From NCBI GenBank assembly GCA_039931635.1, contig JBDTRO010000134.1, positions 1-17,407 on the forward strand: a DNA stretch of 17,407 bases. Reading direction: 5' to 3'. The notes under the pieces are model-generated. The model saw nothing but the letters and a program-made list of their open reading frames with translations. It did no database searches and had not been told where the DNA came from. The DNA is from RBG-16-66-20 sp039931635 (GTDB lineage: Bacteria > Pseudomonadota > Gammaproteobacteria > Burkholderiales > SG8-39). This document shows, one piece after another, positions 7,611 through 14,569 of this stretch. A program made the position numbers and the translations under genes. The stretch's first letter is position 1. The number at the start of each line of letters is the position of its first letter.

Positions 7611-9035
7611 CTACTTCATCAAGCCGGGCAGGTAGAGCGAGATGATCGGGAAGGCGATCAGGATCGCCAGGCGCAGGCAGTCGACGGCAAAGAACGGCAT
7701 CACGCCGCGGAATACCGTGCCGGTGCTCACCTGCGGCAGCAGGGTCTTGAGCACGAAAAGGTTCATTCCCACCGGCGGGCTGATGAGGCCGATCTCGACC
7801 ACCACGACGATCAGCACGCCGAACCAGACCGGGTCGATGCCCAGGTGCACGATCAGCGGGAAGAACACCGGCACCGTGAGCAGGATCATCGACAGCTCCT
7901 CCATCGCCGTTCCCAGAATCACGTAGATCGCCATGATCACCGCCACCACCATCACCGGGCCGATGTCCCAGCGGGTGACCAGCGCGATCAGGTCCTTCGG
8001 CATCGAGGTGATGTTCACGAACTCGGCGAACATCAGGGCGCCGATCAGGATCATGAAGAGCATGCTGGTGGTGCGCGCGCTTTCGACCAGCGCCGCGTAC
8101 AGCGATTTCCAGGTCAGCGAACGGCGCGCATACGTGAACACCAGGGCGCCGAACGCGCCGACGCCGGCGCCCTCGACCGCGGTAAACACGCCGCCGTAGA
8201 TGCCTCCCATGACGAGCGTGAACAGGGCGATCACGCTGGTGACGCCCTTGTAGATGAGCGAGAGGCCGAATACCGCCAGTGCGCCCAGCACCGCGGCGTC
8301 GTCCGATTCCACCCAACCAAGGGTGGCTGAGCCGATCACCGCGACGCCGAGCAGCGCGAACCAGCCCACGCCGTGCAGCGCTGCGAAGCGTTCCTTCCAG
8401 GAAACGCGTTCGCCGCGCGGACCGGCCGAGGGATCGCGCCAGGTGACGTATTGGACGGCGGCGCACAGCAGAACGGCGGCGAGGGTGCCGGGCAGGATGC
8501 CGGCGGCGAAGAGCTTGCCGATGCTGGTGCCGGTCATGATGCCGTAGATGACCATGATGGTGGAGGGCGGGATCAGGATGCCGAGCGTGCCGCCGGAGGC
8601 GATCGCGCCGGTGGCGAGCGCGTCCGAGTAGCCGAACTTCTTCATCTCCGGATACGCGACCTTGGCGAATGTCGCCGCGGTAGCGATGGAGGAGCCGCAG
8701 ATCGCGCCAAAGCCGGCGCAGCCTGCGATCGTGGCCATCGCCAGGCCGCCGCGGAAATGGCCAATGAAAGCGTACGCGGTGCGGTACAACTCCTGAGACA
8801 TGCCGGCGCGCGTGACAAAGTTGCCCATCAGGATGAACAGGGGCACCACCGACAGCGTGTAGTTGCGGCCGGTCTCGTAGACCTTGGTTTGCGCCGTGGC
8901 GAAGGCCGCGCCCCAGCTCCAGTCGCGCATGTAGGCGTAGCCCACGATGCCGACCACGCCCATCGCGAGCGCGATCGGGATGCGCACGAAGGCGAGGACC
9001 ATCATCGCCAGCAGGCCGACCAGGCATTCCGTCAT
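7611..9035 (-). CDS. dctM: TRAP transporter large permease (DctM type)
   Basis: The protein is 474 residues and strongly hydrophobic; it is the ion-coupled membrane subunit of a tripartite ATP-independent periplasmic transporter. Landmarks include VPLFILMGNFVTRAGMS (64-80), GGLAMATIAGCAGFGAICGSSIATAATFAKVAYPEM, GGTLGILIPPSTIMVIYG, and a C-terminal EIGLISPPVGMNLFVLK. It is about 40 residues longer than typical DctM proteins (around 430). The extra length is near residues 227-265 and resembles the adjacent conserved segment at 269-305, as if one segment had been duplicated. It starts six bases after the dctQ stop with no strong ribosome binding site, which suggests translational coupling. It is the last gene of the dctP-dctQ-dctM operon and converges on kup with a two-base gap. 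Confidence 0.95.
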   Translation of the reverse strand: MTECLVGLLAMMVLAFVRIPIALAMGVVGIVGYAYMRDWSWGAAFATAQTKVYETGRNYTLSVVPLFILMGNFVTRAGMSQELYRTAYAFIGHFRGGLAMATIAGCAGFGAICGSSIATAATFAKVAYPEMKKFGYSDALATGAIASGGTLGILIPPSTIMVIYGIMTGTSIGKLFAAGILPGTLAAVLLCAAVQYVTWRDPSAGPRGERVSWKERFAALHGVGWFALLGVAVIGSATLGWVESDDAAVLGALAVFGLSLIYKGVTSVIALFTLVMGGIYGGVFTAVEGAGVGAFGALVFTYARRSLTWKSLYAALVESARTTSMLFMILIGALMFAEFVNITSMPKDLIALVTRWDIGPVMVVAVIMAIYVILGTAMEELSMILLTVPVFFPLIVHLGIDPVWFGVLIVVVVEIGLISPPVGMNLFVLKTLLPQVSTGTVFRGVMPFFAVDCLRLAILIAFPIISLYLPGLMK

Positions 9036-9041
9036 GGCGCT

Positions 9042-9542
9042 CTAGGTCGTGGTCTGGTTGGCACTGCCGTTGCCGGGGACGAACATCTTGTAGACGTGGA
9101 CCAGACCCGTCAGCGCGATCATCGCATCCATGAAGTAGACGAACGGTCCCACGGTGATGCGCAGCACGTCGGTGGTATCGCCATAGCCGGCGATCTTGCC
9201 GGCCTTGATCCATATCTGCCAGGTCAGGAAGAACATGATCGCCGCGCAGACCGCGTGCACGATCCGCACCAGCGCACGCTGGCCGGCGGGCGGCAGCATC
9301 CCGTCGATGAAGTCCATCGTCACGTGCTCGTCGGCGTGGGACACCAGGGGCAGGCCCGCGAAAATCAGCACCAGCAGCGTGAGTTCGGTGACCTCGAAGG
9401 CGCCGCGAATCGGAACATTGAGGAGGTACCGCGCAACCACGTCGGCGAACGTAAGCAGCATCATGCCGAAAAGGAGCACCGACGCGGCGACGCCCAGCAC
9501 CGCGTCGATGCGCTTTTCCCAGACGTGCTCGTTTGTCGTCAT
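9042..9542 (-). CDS. dctQ: TRAP transporter small permease (DctQ type)
   Basis: The protein is 166 residues with four predicted membrane helices (about 16-36, 50-70, 90-112 and 130-152), the standard DctQ layout. The family landmarks VVARYLLNVPIRGAFEVTEL and SHADEHVTMDFIDGML are present. It pairs with the large permease to pass solute received from the DctP receptor. The ATG at 9542 is chosen because it opens MTTNEHVWEKRID directly before helix 1; the longer reading upstream is low-complexity and overlaps dctP. The ATG sits immediately behind a terminator-like hairpin and its T-rich tail, leaving no room for a Shine-Dalgarno. How this start is recognised is unclear. Confidence 0.92.
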   Translation of the reverse strand: MTTNEHVWEKRIDAVLGVAASVLLFGMMLLTFADVVARYLLNVPIRGAFEVTELTLLVLIFAGLPLVSHADEHVTMDFIDGMLPPAGQRALVRIVHAVCAAIMFFLTWQIWIKAGKIAGYGDTTDVLRITVGPFVYFMDAMIALTGLVHVYKMFVPGNGSANQTTT

Positions 9543-9576
9543 AAAAATAAAAGGGCGCGGTTTACTCCGCGCCCTT
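9541..9576 (-). terminator. Intrinsic terminator-like hairpin between dctP and dctQ
   Basis: A perfect ten-base inverted repeat, AAGGGCGCGG (9551-9560) and CCGCGCCCTT (9567-9576), with a six-base loop, is followed on the minus strand by TTATTTTTAT (9550-9541). This is a textbook rho-independent terminator shape lying in the 50-base gap between dctP and dctQ. It runs straight into the dctQ ATG, so it may act as a partial terminator or attenuator that lowers membrane-subunit expression relative to the receptor, or protect the dctP mRNA 3' end. Confidence 0.85.
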
Positions 9577-9592
9577 CCCCTGTGTCCCGGCC

Positions 9593-10612
9593 CTACTTCC
9601 CGGCTGCGACTTTCTTCAGTTCTGCATGGAATTCGTCCAGGACTGCCTTGGCGTTGGGCAGCTTGGCGCTCGCATCCTTGATCCATTTATCGATGATCGG
9701 GGCCGACTGCTTGCGCGCCTCCGCCTGCATGCCGGCATCCGCGGTAACGATGTTGGCGCCGGCCGCCTTGAGCGCGTCCAGACCGACCTTGTCGGCGGTG
9801 TCCCAGGACTTGCCGTTGCTGCGCGCGGCCGCTTCGCCGGACATTTTCTCGATGATCGCCTGGTCCTGCTTCGGGATCTTGTCCCATTTTTCCTGGTTCA
9901 TGAAGAAGCCGAATGCGGAGCTGTACAGGCCGCCCGGAAACACGGTTGCCTGCCCGACCACCTTGTCCAGCTTGAAAGAGACGATGGACTCGAAAGGGAA
10001 GAACACGCCGTCGGCGACGCCGGAATTCATGAGTTCGTAGGATTCGGGCGCCGGCTTGAAGAACGGCGAACCGCCGAGCGCCGTGATCACCTGCTCGGAG
10101 ATGCCGCCGCCGGTGCGAATCTTCATGTTCTTGAAGTCGGCCAGCGTTTTGACGGGCTTCTTGGTGAACATCTGGCCCGGGCCATGCGTCCAGACCGCAA
10201 GCAGCTTCACCCCGTTGTATTCGCCGACCTTCTGGAAATACTTCCAGTGGATGCGGCTGAAGGCGACCGAATTGACCTCGGCCGTGTCGCCGGCGCCGGG
10301 CAGTTCGGCCATCAGCGGCAGGATGTGGCGCGCCGGCGTGTAGCTGGCGGTCACATAGGAGAAATCCATCAGGCCGTCGCGCACCGCGTCGAAGGTGCCG
10401 GGCGCGGCGGCAGGGTGCTTGGGCAGCGATTGCGTCTTGATGCGGCCGCCGGTCGCTTTTTCGAGGTCGGCGGCCCAGTTTTGTTGCCAGAGAGTCAGGT
10501 GGTGCGTCGGCGGCACCCAGGACGAATAGGTGAGGGTGGTCTGCGCCTGTGACGGCAACGCGAACGCCGAAGCGACGAACCCCGCCAGTGCCAGCTTGCG
10601 AATCGTATACAT
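9593..10612 (-). CDS. dctP: TRAP transporter periplasmic solute-binding protein (DctP type)
   Basis: The protein is 339 residues with a signal peptide at 1-23 (cleavage after SQA, before QTTLTYSS). The mature fold is that of the DctP family: an opening TLTYSSWVPPTHH strand, WAADLEKATGGRI, DFKNMKIRTGGGISEQVITALGGSPF with the conserved substrate-carboxylate arginine in KIR, and GVADGVFFPFESI. It binds an unknown, probably carboxylate-bearing, solute in the periplasm and delivers it to the DctQM permease encoded downstream. The start at 10612 is supported by a strong GGAGGAGG Shine-Dalgarno at 10621-10629. A plausible extended -10 promoter lies 29 bases upstream. No sensor kinase or dedicated regulator gene is adjacent, so the inducer is not indicated. 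Confidence 0.95.
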   Translation of the reverse strand: MYTIRKLALAGFVASAFALPSQAQTTLTYSSWVPPTHHLTLWQQNWAADLEKATGGRIKTQSLPKHPAAAPGTFDAVRDGLMDFSYVTASYTPARHILPLMAELPGAGDTAEVNSVAFSRIHWKYFQKVGEYNGVKLLAVWTHGPGQMFTKKPVKTLADFKNMKIRTGGGISEQVITALGGSPFFKPAPESYELMNSGVADGVFFPFESIVSFKLDKVVGQATVFPGGLYSSAFGFFMNQEKWDKIPKQDQAIIEKMSGEAAARSNGKSWDTADKVGLDALKAAGANIVTADAGMQAEARKQSAPIIDKWIKDASAKLPNAKAVLDEFHAELKKVAAGK

Positions 10613-10640
10613 GAATTATTCCTCCTCCAGAGAAGCCCCT

Positions 10641-10670
10641 AGTGTAGCAGTGCCCCAGTCACCGGGCGAA
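10641..10670 (-). promoter_or_regulatory. Candidate dctP promoter (extended -10)
   Basis: On the minus strand TGC-TACACT (10649-10641) reads as an extended -10 element. TTCGCC at 10670-10665 is a weak -35 with an 18-base spacer. Transcription would begin about 20 bases before the dctP Shine-Dalgarno, leaving a short leader. Confidence 0.45.
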
Positions 10671-10753
10671 CCGGATACCCGGCACCACGATCGCGCGGCA
10701 AATTGGAACGCAGTGCACAATGGCGGCGCTGGAATCGCGCTTGCGCCAGCTTC

Positions 10754-10768
10754 AATGGAATTTCCATT
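10754..10768. promoter_or_regulatory. Inverted repeat, possible operator in the dctP-HU intergenic region
   Basis: AATGGAA and TTCCATT form a perfect seven-base inverted repeat with a single-base centre. It lies in an AT-richer patch midway between the divergent dctP and HU genes, 142 bases from one start codon and 130 from the other. This is a shape bound by dimeric repressors or activators; the regulator is unknown. Confidence 0.35.
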
Positions 10769-10827
10769 AACAAAATCGGTTCTGCAGGAAAAAATTCTCG
10801 GTCGCACAAAAAAACAACTTGCGGCGA

Positions 10828-10856
10828 TTGTATTCATGAACCGTTGTGGCTATCAT
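10828..10856 (+). promoter_or_regulatory. Candidate sigma-70 promoter for the HU gene
   Basis: TTGTAT (10828-10833) and TATCAT (10851-10856, five of six consensus) are separated by 17 bases. Transcription would start near 10863, giving a leader of about 35 bases ending in the AGGGGAG ribosome binding site at 10886-10892. Confidence 0.55.
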
Positions 10857-10897
10857 GCCCCGTCGGTAAAGTCGGCAACGCAAGCAGGGGAGATCGC

Positions 10898-11188
10898 ATG
10901 CCATCCGTAGTAACCAAATCTGACCTGGTTCATGCGGCAGCACGCGCCGGCAATCTGAGCAAGACCGCAGCGGGCGAAGCGGTAAACGCGGTGTTCGACG
11001 CCATCGTCAACAGCGTCGCCAAGGGCAACCGCGTCACCGTGGTCGGCTTCGGCACCTTCCTGCCGCGCAAGCGCAAGGCCCGCGCCGGCCGCAGCCCGGC
11101 CAACGGCAAGGAAATCAAGATCAACGCCAAGACCGTGCCGGCCTTCGCCGCGGGGCAGGGCTTCAAGGACGCCGTAGGAGACCGTTAA
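10898..11188 (+). CDS. hup: HU-type nucleoid DNA-binding protein
   Basis: The protein is 96 residues, the usual size for HU/IHF-family proteins that bend and compact DNA as dimers. An N-terminal helical part (TKSDLVHAAARAGNLSKTAAGEAVNAVFDAI) is followed by the signature VTVVGFGTFLPRKRKARAGRSP and a PANGKEIKI arm ending in KTVPAFAAGQGFKDAV. The proline-tipped arm (RSPANGKEI) is the DNA-intercalating element. The start at 10898 is supported by AGGGGAG five bases upstream. It is preceded by its own promoter-like sequence and seems to be transcribed alone or into the HNH gene 59 bases downstream, since no terminator hairpin is visible between them. HU rather than IHF is preferred because of overall pattern; the exact paralogue cannot be decided. 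Confidence 0.93.
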   Translation: MPSVVTKSDLVHAAARAGNLSKTAAGEAVNAVFDAIVNSVAKGNRVTVVGFGTFLPRKRKARAGRSPANGKEIKINAKTVPAFAAGQGFKDAVGDR

Positions 11189-11247
11189 AGGTCGTTGAAT
11201 ATTCGGGGATTGCCAAGCCCGGGGTGAATTGGCAGAATCATCCAGGC

Positions 11248-11826
11248 ATGGACAGCCCCCTCATCCTCTCGCTGGACAACCACGGTGTTCCGCACCGCTG
11301 GATCAGCTGGCAGCAGGCCTGCTTCTACTACGCCAAGAACCTGGTCGCCTGGACCATGGGCGACGCGACCTTTACCTTTTATGGCGGCGTCTCGCGCATG
11401 ACCGGCGCGCGCTCGAGCATCACGGCGCATTCGATCATCGCGATCAAGGGCAAGGCGCTGGCCGCCAAGGGCTTCCACCAGGTGCCGCCGCTGAACAACC
11501 GCGAGCTGTTCCGCCGCGACCGCCACATGTGCGCCTACTGCGCCGGCGAGTTCAACTTCTTCCGCCTGACGCGGGACCACATCCGGCCGCTGTCGCGCGG
11601 CGGGCGCGATACGTGGATGAACGTGGTCACCGCCTGCCGCCAGTGCAACGGTCACAAGCGCAACCGCCTGCCGGAAGAAGCGGGCATGGAACTCCTCTAC
11701 CTGCCGTACGTGCCGAACAAGGCGGAATACCTGATCCTGACCAACCGGCGCATCCTCTCCGACCAGGTGGAGTTTCTCCGGCAGCACGTGGCGGCGCATT
11801 CCCGCCTGGTCCTCGCCCCTGCCTGA
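11248..11826 (+). CDS. HNH endonuclease family protein
   Basis: The protein is 192 residues. The nuclease core is clear: a zinc-binding CAYC at 95-98 pairs with CRQC at 130-133, bracketing the catalytic RDHIRPLSRGG (His111) and the N of WMNVV (Asn125), with the third position in CNGHKRN (134-140). The N-terminal part (LSLDNHGVPHRWISWQQACFYYAKNLVAW) is typical of chromosomal HNH proteins of Betaproteobacteria, which are not part of a restriction system. The start at 11248 is preferred; a GTG at 11224 would add eight residues. CAGAAT lies nine bases before the ATG. The 3' end overlaps the start of the next gene by eight bases. Biological target is unknown; no intein, intron or phage features surround it. 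Confidence 0.85.
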   Translation: MDSPLILSLDNHGVPHRWISWQQACFYYAKNLVAWTMGDATFTFYGGVSRMTGARSSITAHSIIAIKGKALAAKGFHQVPPLNNRELFRRDRHMCAYCAGEFNFFRLTRDHIRPLSRGGRDTWMNVVTACRQCNGHKRNRLPEEAGMELLYLPYVPNKAEYLILTNRRILSDQVEFLRQHVAAHSRLVLAPA

Positions 11827-12826
11827 TTTCTGGCGTAACAGCGGCATTCACCTGCTCGAGAAGGATGCGTCGGGCTGGCTGCGCGTCACCGACGACTACC
11901 TGCGCGCCTACTACCTGAGGCCGGAAGTGCACCCGGTCGAGGAGTCCTGCGACGTCGAGCGTGCCTTGCATGCTTCGCTCATGCAGGAGCCGCGGCGCGC
12001 CGTGTCGAAGGAAATTCTGGAGCGCCTGCAGGATGCCGACGCCCGGCACAATTATGAAGTGGTGCTGCGCTTCCGCGACCGGCTGCTGGAGACCGGCACG
12101 GTGGAGGGCTGCTACAGGAACGTGTTCAAGGTCGGCGTGGACATTCCGCCGTTGTTCATCGAACAGATGGCGCACGTGGTGCTGCGCAACGTCCTGGATG
12201 GCTGCGAGGATGCGCTGCAGCTGCGCGCCGCGGAAGTTTTCTTCCGCGAGCAGAAAGCCACGATCCAGGACGGCCACGTGCTGCTCGCCGACCAGGAAAC
12301 GGTGGCGATGCATGCCTCCGGTTCCCAGTACGGGAGCCTCGGCCGTCTCATCGTCGAAGCGCAGGGCGCCACGGCAAAGGCGAACCTGGACGTGCTCGAC
12401 CGCCAGAACGCGGCGCTCTACTGGGAGCGCGAATCGCGCCACGACACCGTGATCAGCCTGACCTACGGGCGCCCGGCGCTGGATGGATTTTGCCGCGTCA
12501 TGGAAGCCTGGATTTTTCATTTCCTGAAAACAAAGGTGCAGATAAAGCCCATCAGGAACATCGAGGAACCGCGCTGGGCCTGGCACATCGGGCTGGACGC
12601 CGAGTCCACGGCGATCATGAATTCGCTCTGGGCGGGCGAGGAGGTGGACGCGGGCCGCATGCGCCGCATCCTCACGCTGCTGCGCCTGGAGTTCGCCGAG
12701 CCCGGCGAGATGCGCCGCGACATCGCGGGCCGCTCGGTCTATCTCGCGCTCGCCTCGGACGACGCGGACCTGGTGCACATGAAACCGCAGAACCTGCTCC
12801 TGAACCTGCCGCTGAATGAAGCCTGA
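11819..12826 (+). CDS. DUF6352-like conserved protein, apparent CTG start
   Basis: The predicted protein is 335 residues, and its function is unknown. It resembles the DUF6352 family as I recall it, whose proteins begin with an M-x-DFW motif followed by a leucine-rich turn and VTDxxLRA. Here the equivalent PDFWRNSGIHLLEKD and VTDDYLRAYYLRPEVHPVEESC are encoded in an open stretch from 11822. The first conventional start in frame is the GTG at 11927, which would delete about 36 conserved-looking residues. The codon at the expected start is CTG (11819-11821), overlapping the HNH stop in CTGCCTGA. Translation is probably coupled to termination of the HNH gene. Other segments include HNYEVVLRFRDRLLE, PPLFIEQMAHVVLRNVLDGCED and LRAAEVFFREQKATI. 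No transmembrane segment or known catalytic motif is seen. The gene overlaps alkA by eleven bases. Confidence 0.72.
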   Translation: MPDFWRNSGIHLLEKDASGWLRVTDDYLRAYYLRPEVHPVEESCDVERALHASLMQEPRRAVSKEILERLQDADARHNYEVVLRFRDRLLETGTVEGCYRNVFKVGVDIPPLFIEQMAHVVLRNVLDGCEDALQLRAAEVFFREQKATIQDGHVLLADQETVAMHASGSQYGSLGRLIVEAQGATAKANLDVLDRQNAALYWERESRHDTVISLTYGRPALDGFCRVMEAWIFHFLKTKVQIKPIRNIEEPRWAWHIGLDAESTAIMNSLWAGEEVDAGRMRRILTLLRLEFAEPGEMRRDIAGRSVYLALASDDADLVHMKPQNLLLNLPLNEA

Positions 12827-13448
12827 CGTGAAGGTCAAACCCGGTTACTGGGACAAGGCGAGGCGCGGACTGTCGCGGCGCGACCCGGTGATGGCCGCGA
12901 TCATCCGGCGCAATCCGCGCGTTCATCTGGAACCGCGCGGCGAGCCGTTCCATACGCTGGCGCGCGCCATCGTCGGCCAGCAGATTTCAGTCAAGGCGGC
13001 GCAAAGCGTATGGAACCGGTTTATTGACCTGGTTGCGGTCGCTGCTCCGGAGCAGGTGCTGAAAGCAACGACTAAGGACCTCAGGGCTTGCGGCCTCTCG
13101 GGGCGCAAGTGCGAATACATCGGCGACCTCGCGCAGCGCTTCGCCGACGGCAAGGTGCAACTGCACCGCTGGCCGGACATGAGCGACGACGAGGTGGTTG
13201 CCGACCTGGTCCAGGTGCGCGGCATCGGCCGCTGGACCGCTGAAATGTTCCTGATGTTCAACCTGCTGCGGCCCGACGTGTTTCCGCTGGACGACCTGGG
13301 TCTGCGCAAGGGCATCCAGCTTGCCTACTTCAAACGCCCGGTGTCGCTCAAGACCATGCGCAAGCTCGGCGAATCGTGGCGGCCCTGGCGCTCGGTGGCG
13401 ACCTGGTACCTGTGGAGGTCGCTCGACCCGCTGCCCGTAGAATACTAA
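12816..13448 (+). CDS. alkA: DNA-3-methyladenine glycosylase II (AlkA type)
   Basis: The protein is 210 residues and belongs to the HhH-GPD superfamily of base-excision repair glycosylases that remove alkylated purines. The family's ARAIVGQQISVKAA block is at 49-62. The helix-hairpin-helix VQVRGIGRWTAEM spans 132-144, and the catalytic aspartate is Asp160 in VFPLDDLGL. It lacks the extra N-terminal domain of E. coli AlkA (282 residues), like many shorter proteobacterial versions. It begins inside the end of the upstream DUF6352-like gene (11-base overlap), which implies coupled translation. An in-frame GTG at 12828 is an alternative start. In betaproteobacteria an alkA-like gene next to accA and tilS is a common arrangement; here a diguanylate cyclase lies between alkA and accA. 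Confidence 0.93.
   Translation: MKPDVKVKPGYWDKARRGLSRRDPVMAAIIRRNPRVHLEPRGEPFHTLARAIVGQQISVKAAQSVWNRFIDLVAVAAPEQVLKATTKDLRACGLSGRKCEYIGDLAQRFADGKVQLHRWPDMSDDEVVADLVQVRGIGRWTAEMFLMFNLLRPDVFPLDDLGLRKGIQLAYFKRPVSLKTMRKLGESWRPWRSVATWYLWRSLDPLPVEY
13438..13443 (+). promoter_or_regulatory. TAGAAT -10-like box before the diguanylate cyclase gene
   Basis: TAGAAT matches five of six -10 positions and lies 23 bases before the ATG at 13467, inside the last codons of alkA. No good -35 is visible. It would give a short leader containing the GGGGGTAGGG ribosome binding site. Confidence 0.35.
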
Positions 13449-13466
13449 CTAAGGGGGTAGGGATAC

Positions 13467-14558
13467 ATGGGCAGCGAAGCGTCGCCGGCGCCGAAGGACC
13501 CGCGACAGACGCTGCGCATGCGGCGCTTCTATCTGGGCGCCGGGACATCGCTGCTGGGCCCGGCAGCCCTGCTCTTGGCGGTTTGGCTCGATGCCGTGGC
13601 CCTGGATGCGGCGCTCCGGAGCATCGCGTTCATCTTCGGCCTGATCGCGTTTTTCTACGCCCTGTTCCGCTCTGGGCTGAATCTGCGCTTTGCTGATCCG
13701 AGCCTGACCGTCGAAATGATCGGCGCCTCGATCCTGGTTCTGGCCTGGATCATGTTTCAGGCGCCGCAGTTGCGCGGTGCGCTCGGCCCTCTTTATCTGG
13801 TGGCGCTTCTGTTCGGCGTTTTCCGCCTGGAGACGCGGCACCTGCTGGCGCTCGCCGCGCTCGCGCTTGGTGCGCAAACGGTGGTCGTCGGATTCACGTT
13901 CCTGCGCGATCCGCTGATCAACCTGAGAGCGGCTGTGATCGAAATGGCCGTGCTGTTTGCAGTGCTGCCGTGGTTCGCAGCCATGGGCGGCTACGTCAAT
14001 TCGCTGCGCCTCCGCCTGTCCGACAGCAACCGCCAGTTGAAAGAAGCCTTCGACCGCATCGAGCAGATCGCAATCCACGACGAGCTGACCGGGTTGTACA
14101 ACCGCCGCTTCCTGATGGAAATCCTGGCGCGCGAGCGCTCCCGCGCCAGGCGCACGAACTCCAGTTTCGCCGTCTGCCTGTTCGACATCGACCATTTCAA
14201 GTCCATCAACGACACCTTCGGCCACGCGGCGGGCGATGCGGTGCTGAAGCATTTCGCACTGGTTTCCAGTCCCGGCCTGCGTGGTGTGGATGTGCTGGGG
14301 CGCTATGGCGGGGAGGAGTTCATGCTGATCCTGCCCGATGCCGGCCGCCCCGGCGCCTGTACGGCCGCCGAGCGCGTGCGCGCGGCGATCGAGGCCGCGA
14401 GATTCCCGCAGCTGCCGGCCGACCGGCGTGTGACCGTGACGGTCGGCGTAGCGGCCAGCGCAAGCGACGAGACGGTCGAGGCGCTGGTAGGCCGCGCCGA
14501 CGGCGCGCTCTACGAGGGCAAGGCGGCGGGCCGGAACCGCATCGTCGCGGTGGGCTAG
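13467..14558 (+). CDS. Membrane-anchored diguanylate cyclase (GGDEF)
   Basis: The protein is 363 residues. Six hydrophobic segments fill residues 20-180, an integral-membrane input module that I cannot match to a named sensor domain. A short linker helix (SDSNRQLKEAFDRIEQIAIHD) leads into a complete GGDEF domain at about 205-363. Active-site elements are DELTGLYNRR (205-214), FDIDHFKSIND (239-249) with the metal-binding aspartate, and the signature GGEEF at 281-285. An intact RxxD inhibitory site, Arg-Gly-Val-Asp at 272-275, lies exactly five residues before GGEEF, so c-di-GMP product inhibition is expected. It makes c-di-GMP from two GTP. The ATG has a GGGGGTAGGG a few bases upstream. It lies between alkA and accA with short gaps (18 and 11 bases), so it is likely co-transcribed with them. 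Confidence 0.94.
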   Translation: MGSEASPAPKDPRQTLRMRRFYLGAGTSLLGPAALLLAVWLDAVALDAALRSIAFIFGLIAFFYALFRSGLNLRFADPSLTVEMIGASILVLAWIMFQAPQLRGALGPLYLVALLFGVFRLETRHLLALAALALGAQTVVVGFTFLRDPLINLRAAVIEMAVLFAVLPWFAAMGGYVNSLRLRLSDSNRQLKEAFDRIEQIAIHDELTGLYNRRFLMEILARERSRARRTNSSFAVCLFDIDHFKSINDTFGHAAGDAVLKHFALVSSPGLRGVDVLGRYGGEEFMLILPDAGRPGACTAAERVRAAIEAARFPQLPADRRVTVTVGVAASASDETVEALVGRADGALYEGKAAGRNRIVAVG

Positions 14559-14569
14559 AATCCGCCCAC
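14550..14569 (+). promoter_or_regulatory. Hairpin and TAGAAT box directly before the accA start
   Basis: GTGGGC (14550-14555) and GCCCAC (14564-14569) form a perfect six-base stem whose eight-base loop contains the upstream stop codon and a TAGAAT (14556-14561). The hairpin ends at the base before the accA ATG, and no Shine-Dalgarno is visible. The TAGAAT lies eight bases from the ATG, so an accA transcript could be leaderless; alternatively the stem modulates translation. Confidence 0.35.

Noticed and set aside
7096..9213. Long minus-strand open frame of 705 codons
   Set aside because: It is an out-of-frame shadow across dctM and antisense to kup, with RRHRR-type composition and no domain.
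8373..10040. Plus-strand open frame of 555 codons antisense to dctM, dctQ and dctP
   Set aside because: It is histidine-, glutamine- and arginine-rich antisense shadow; the minus strand carries clear TRAP proteins here.
11189..11247. Terminator after the HU gene
   Set aside because: Only a four-base GACC/GGTC pairing is visible and no T-run follows.
11248..11826. HNH gene as part of a restriction system, intron or prophage
   Set aside because: There are no methyltransferase, intein, intron or phage genes nearby, and the gene overlaps ordinary chromosomal genes.
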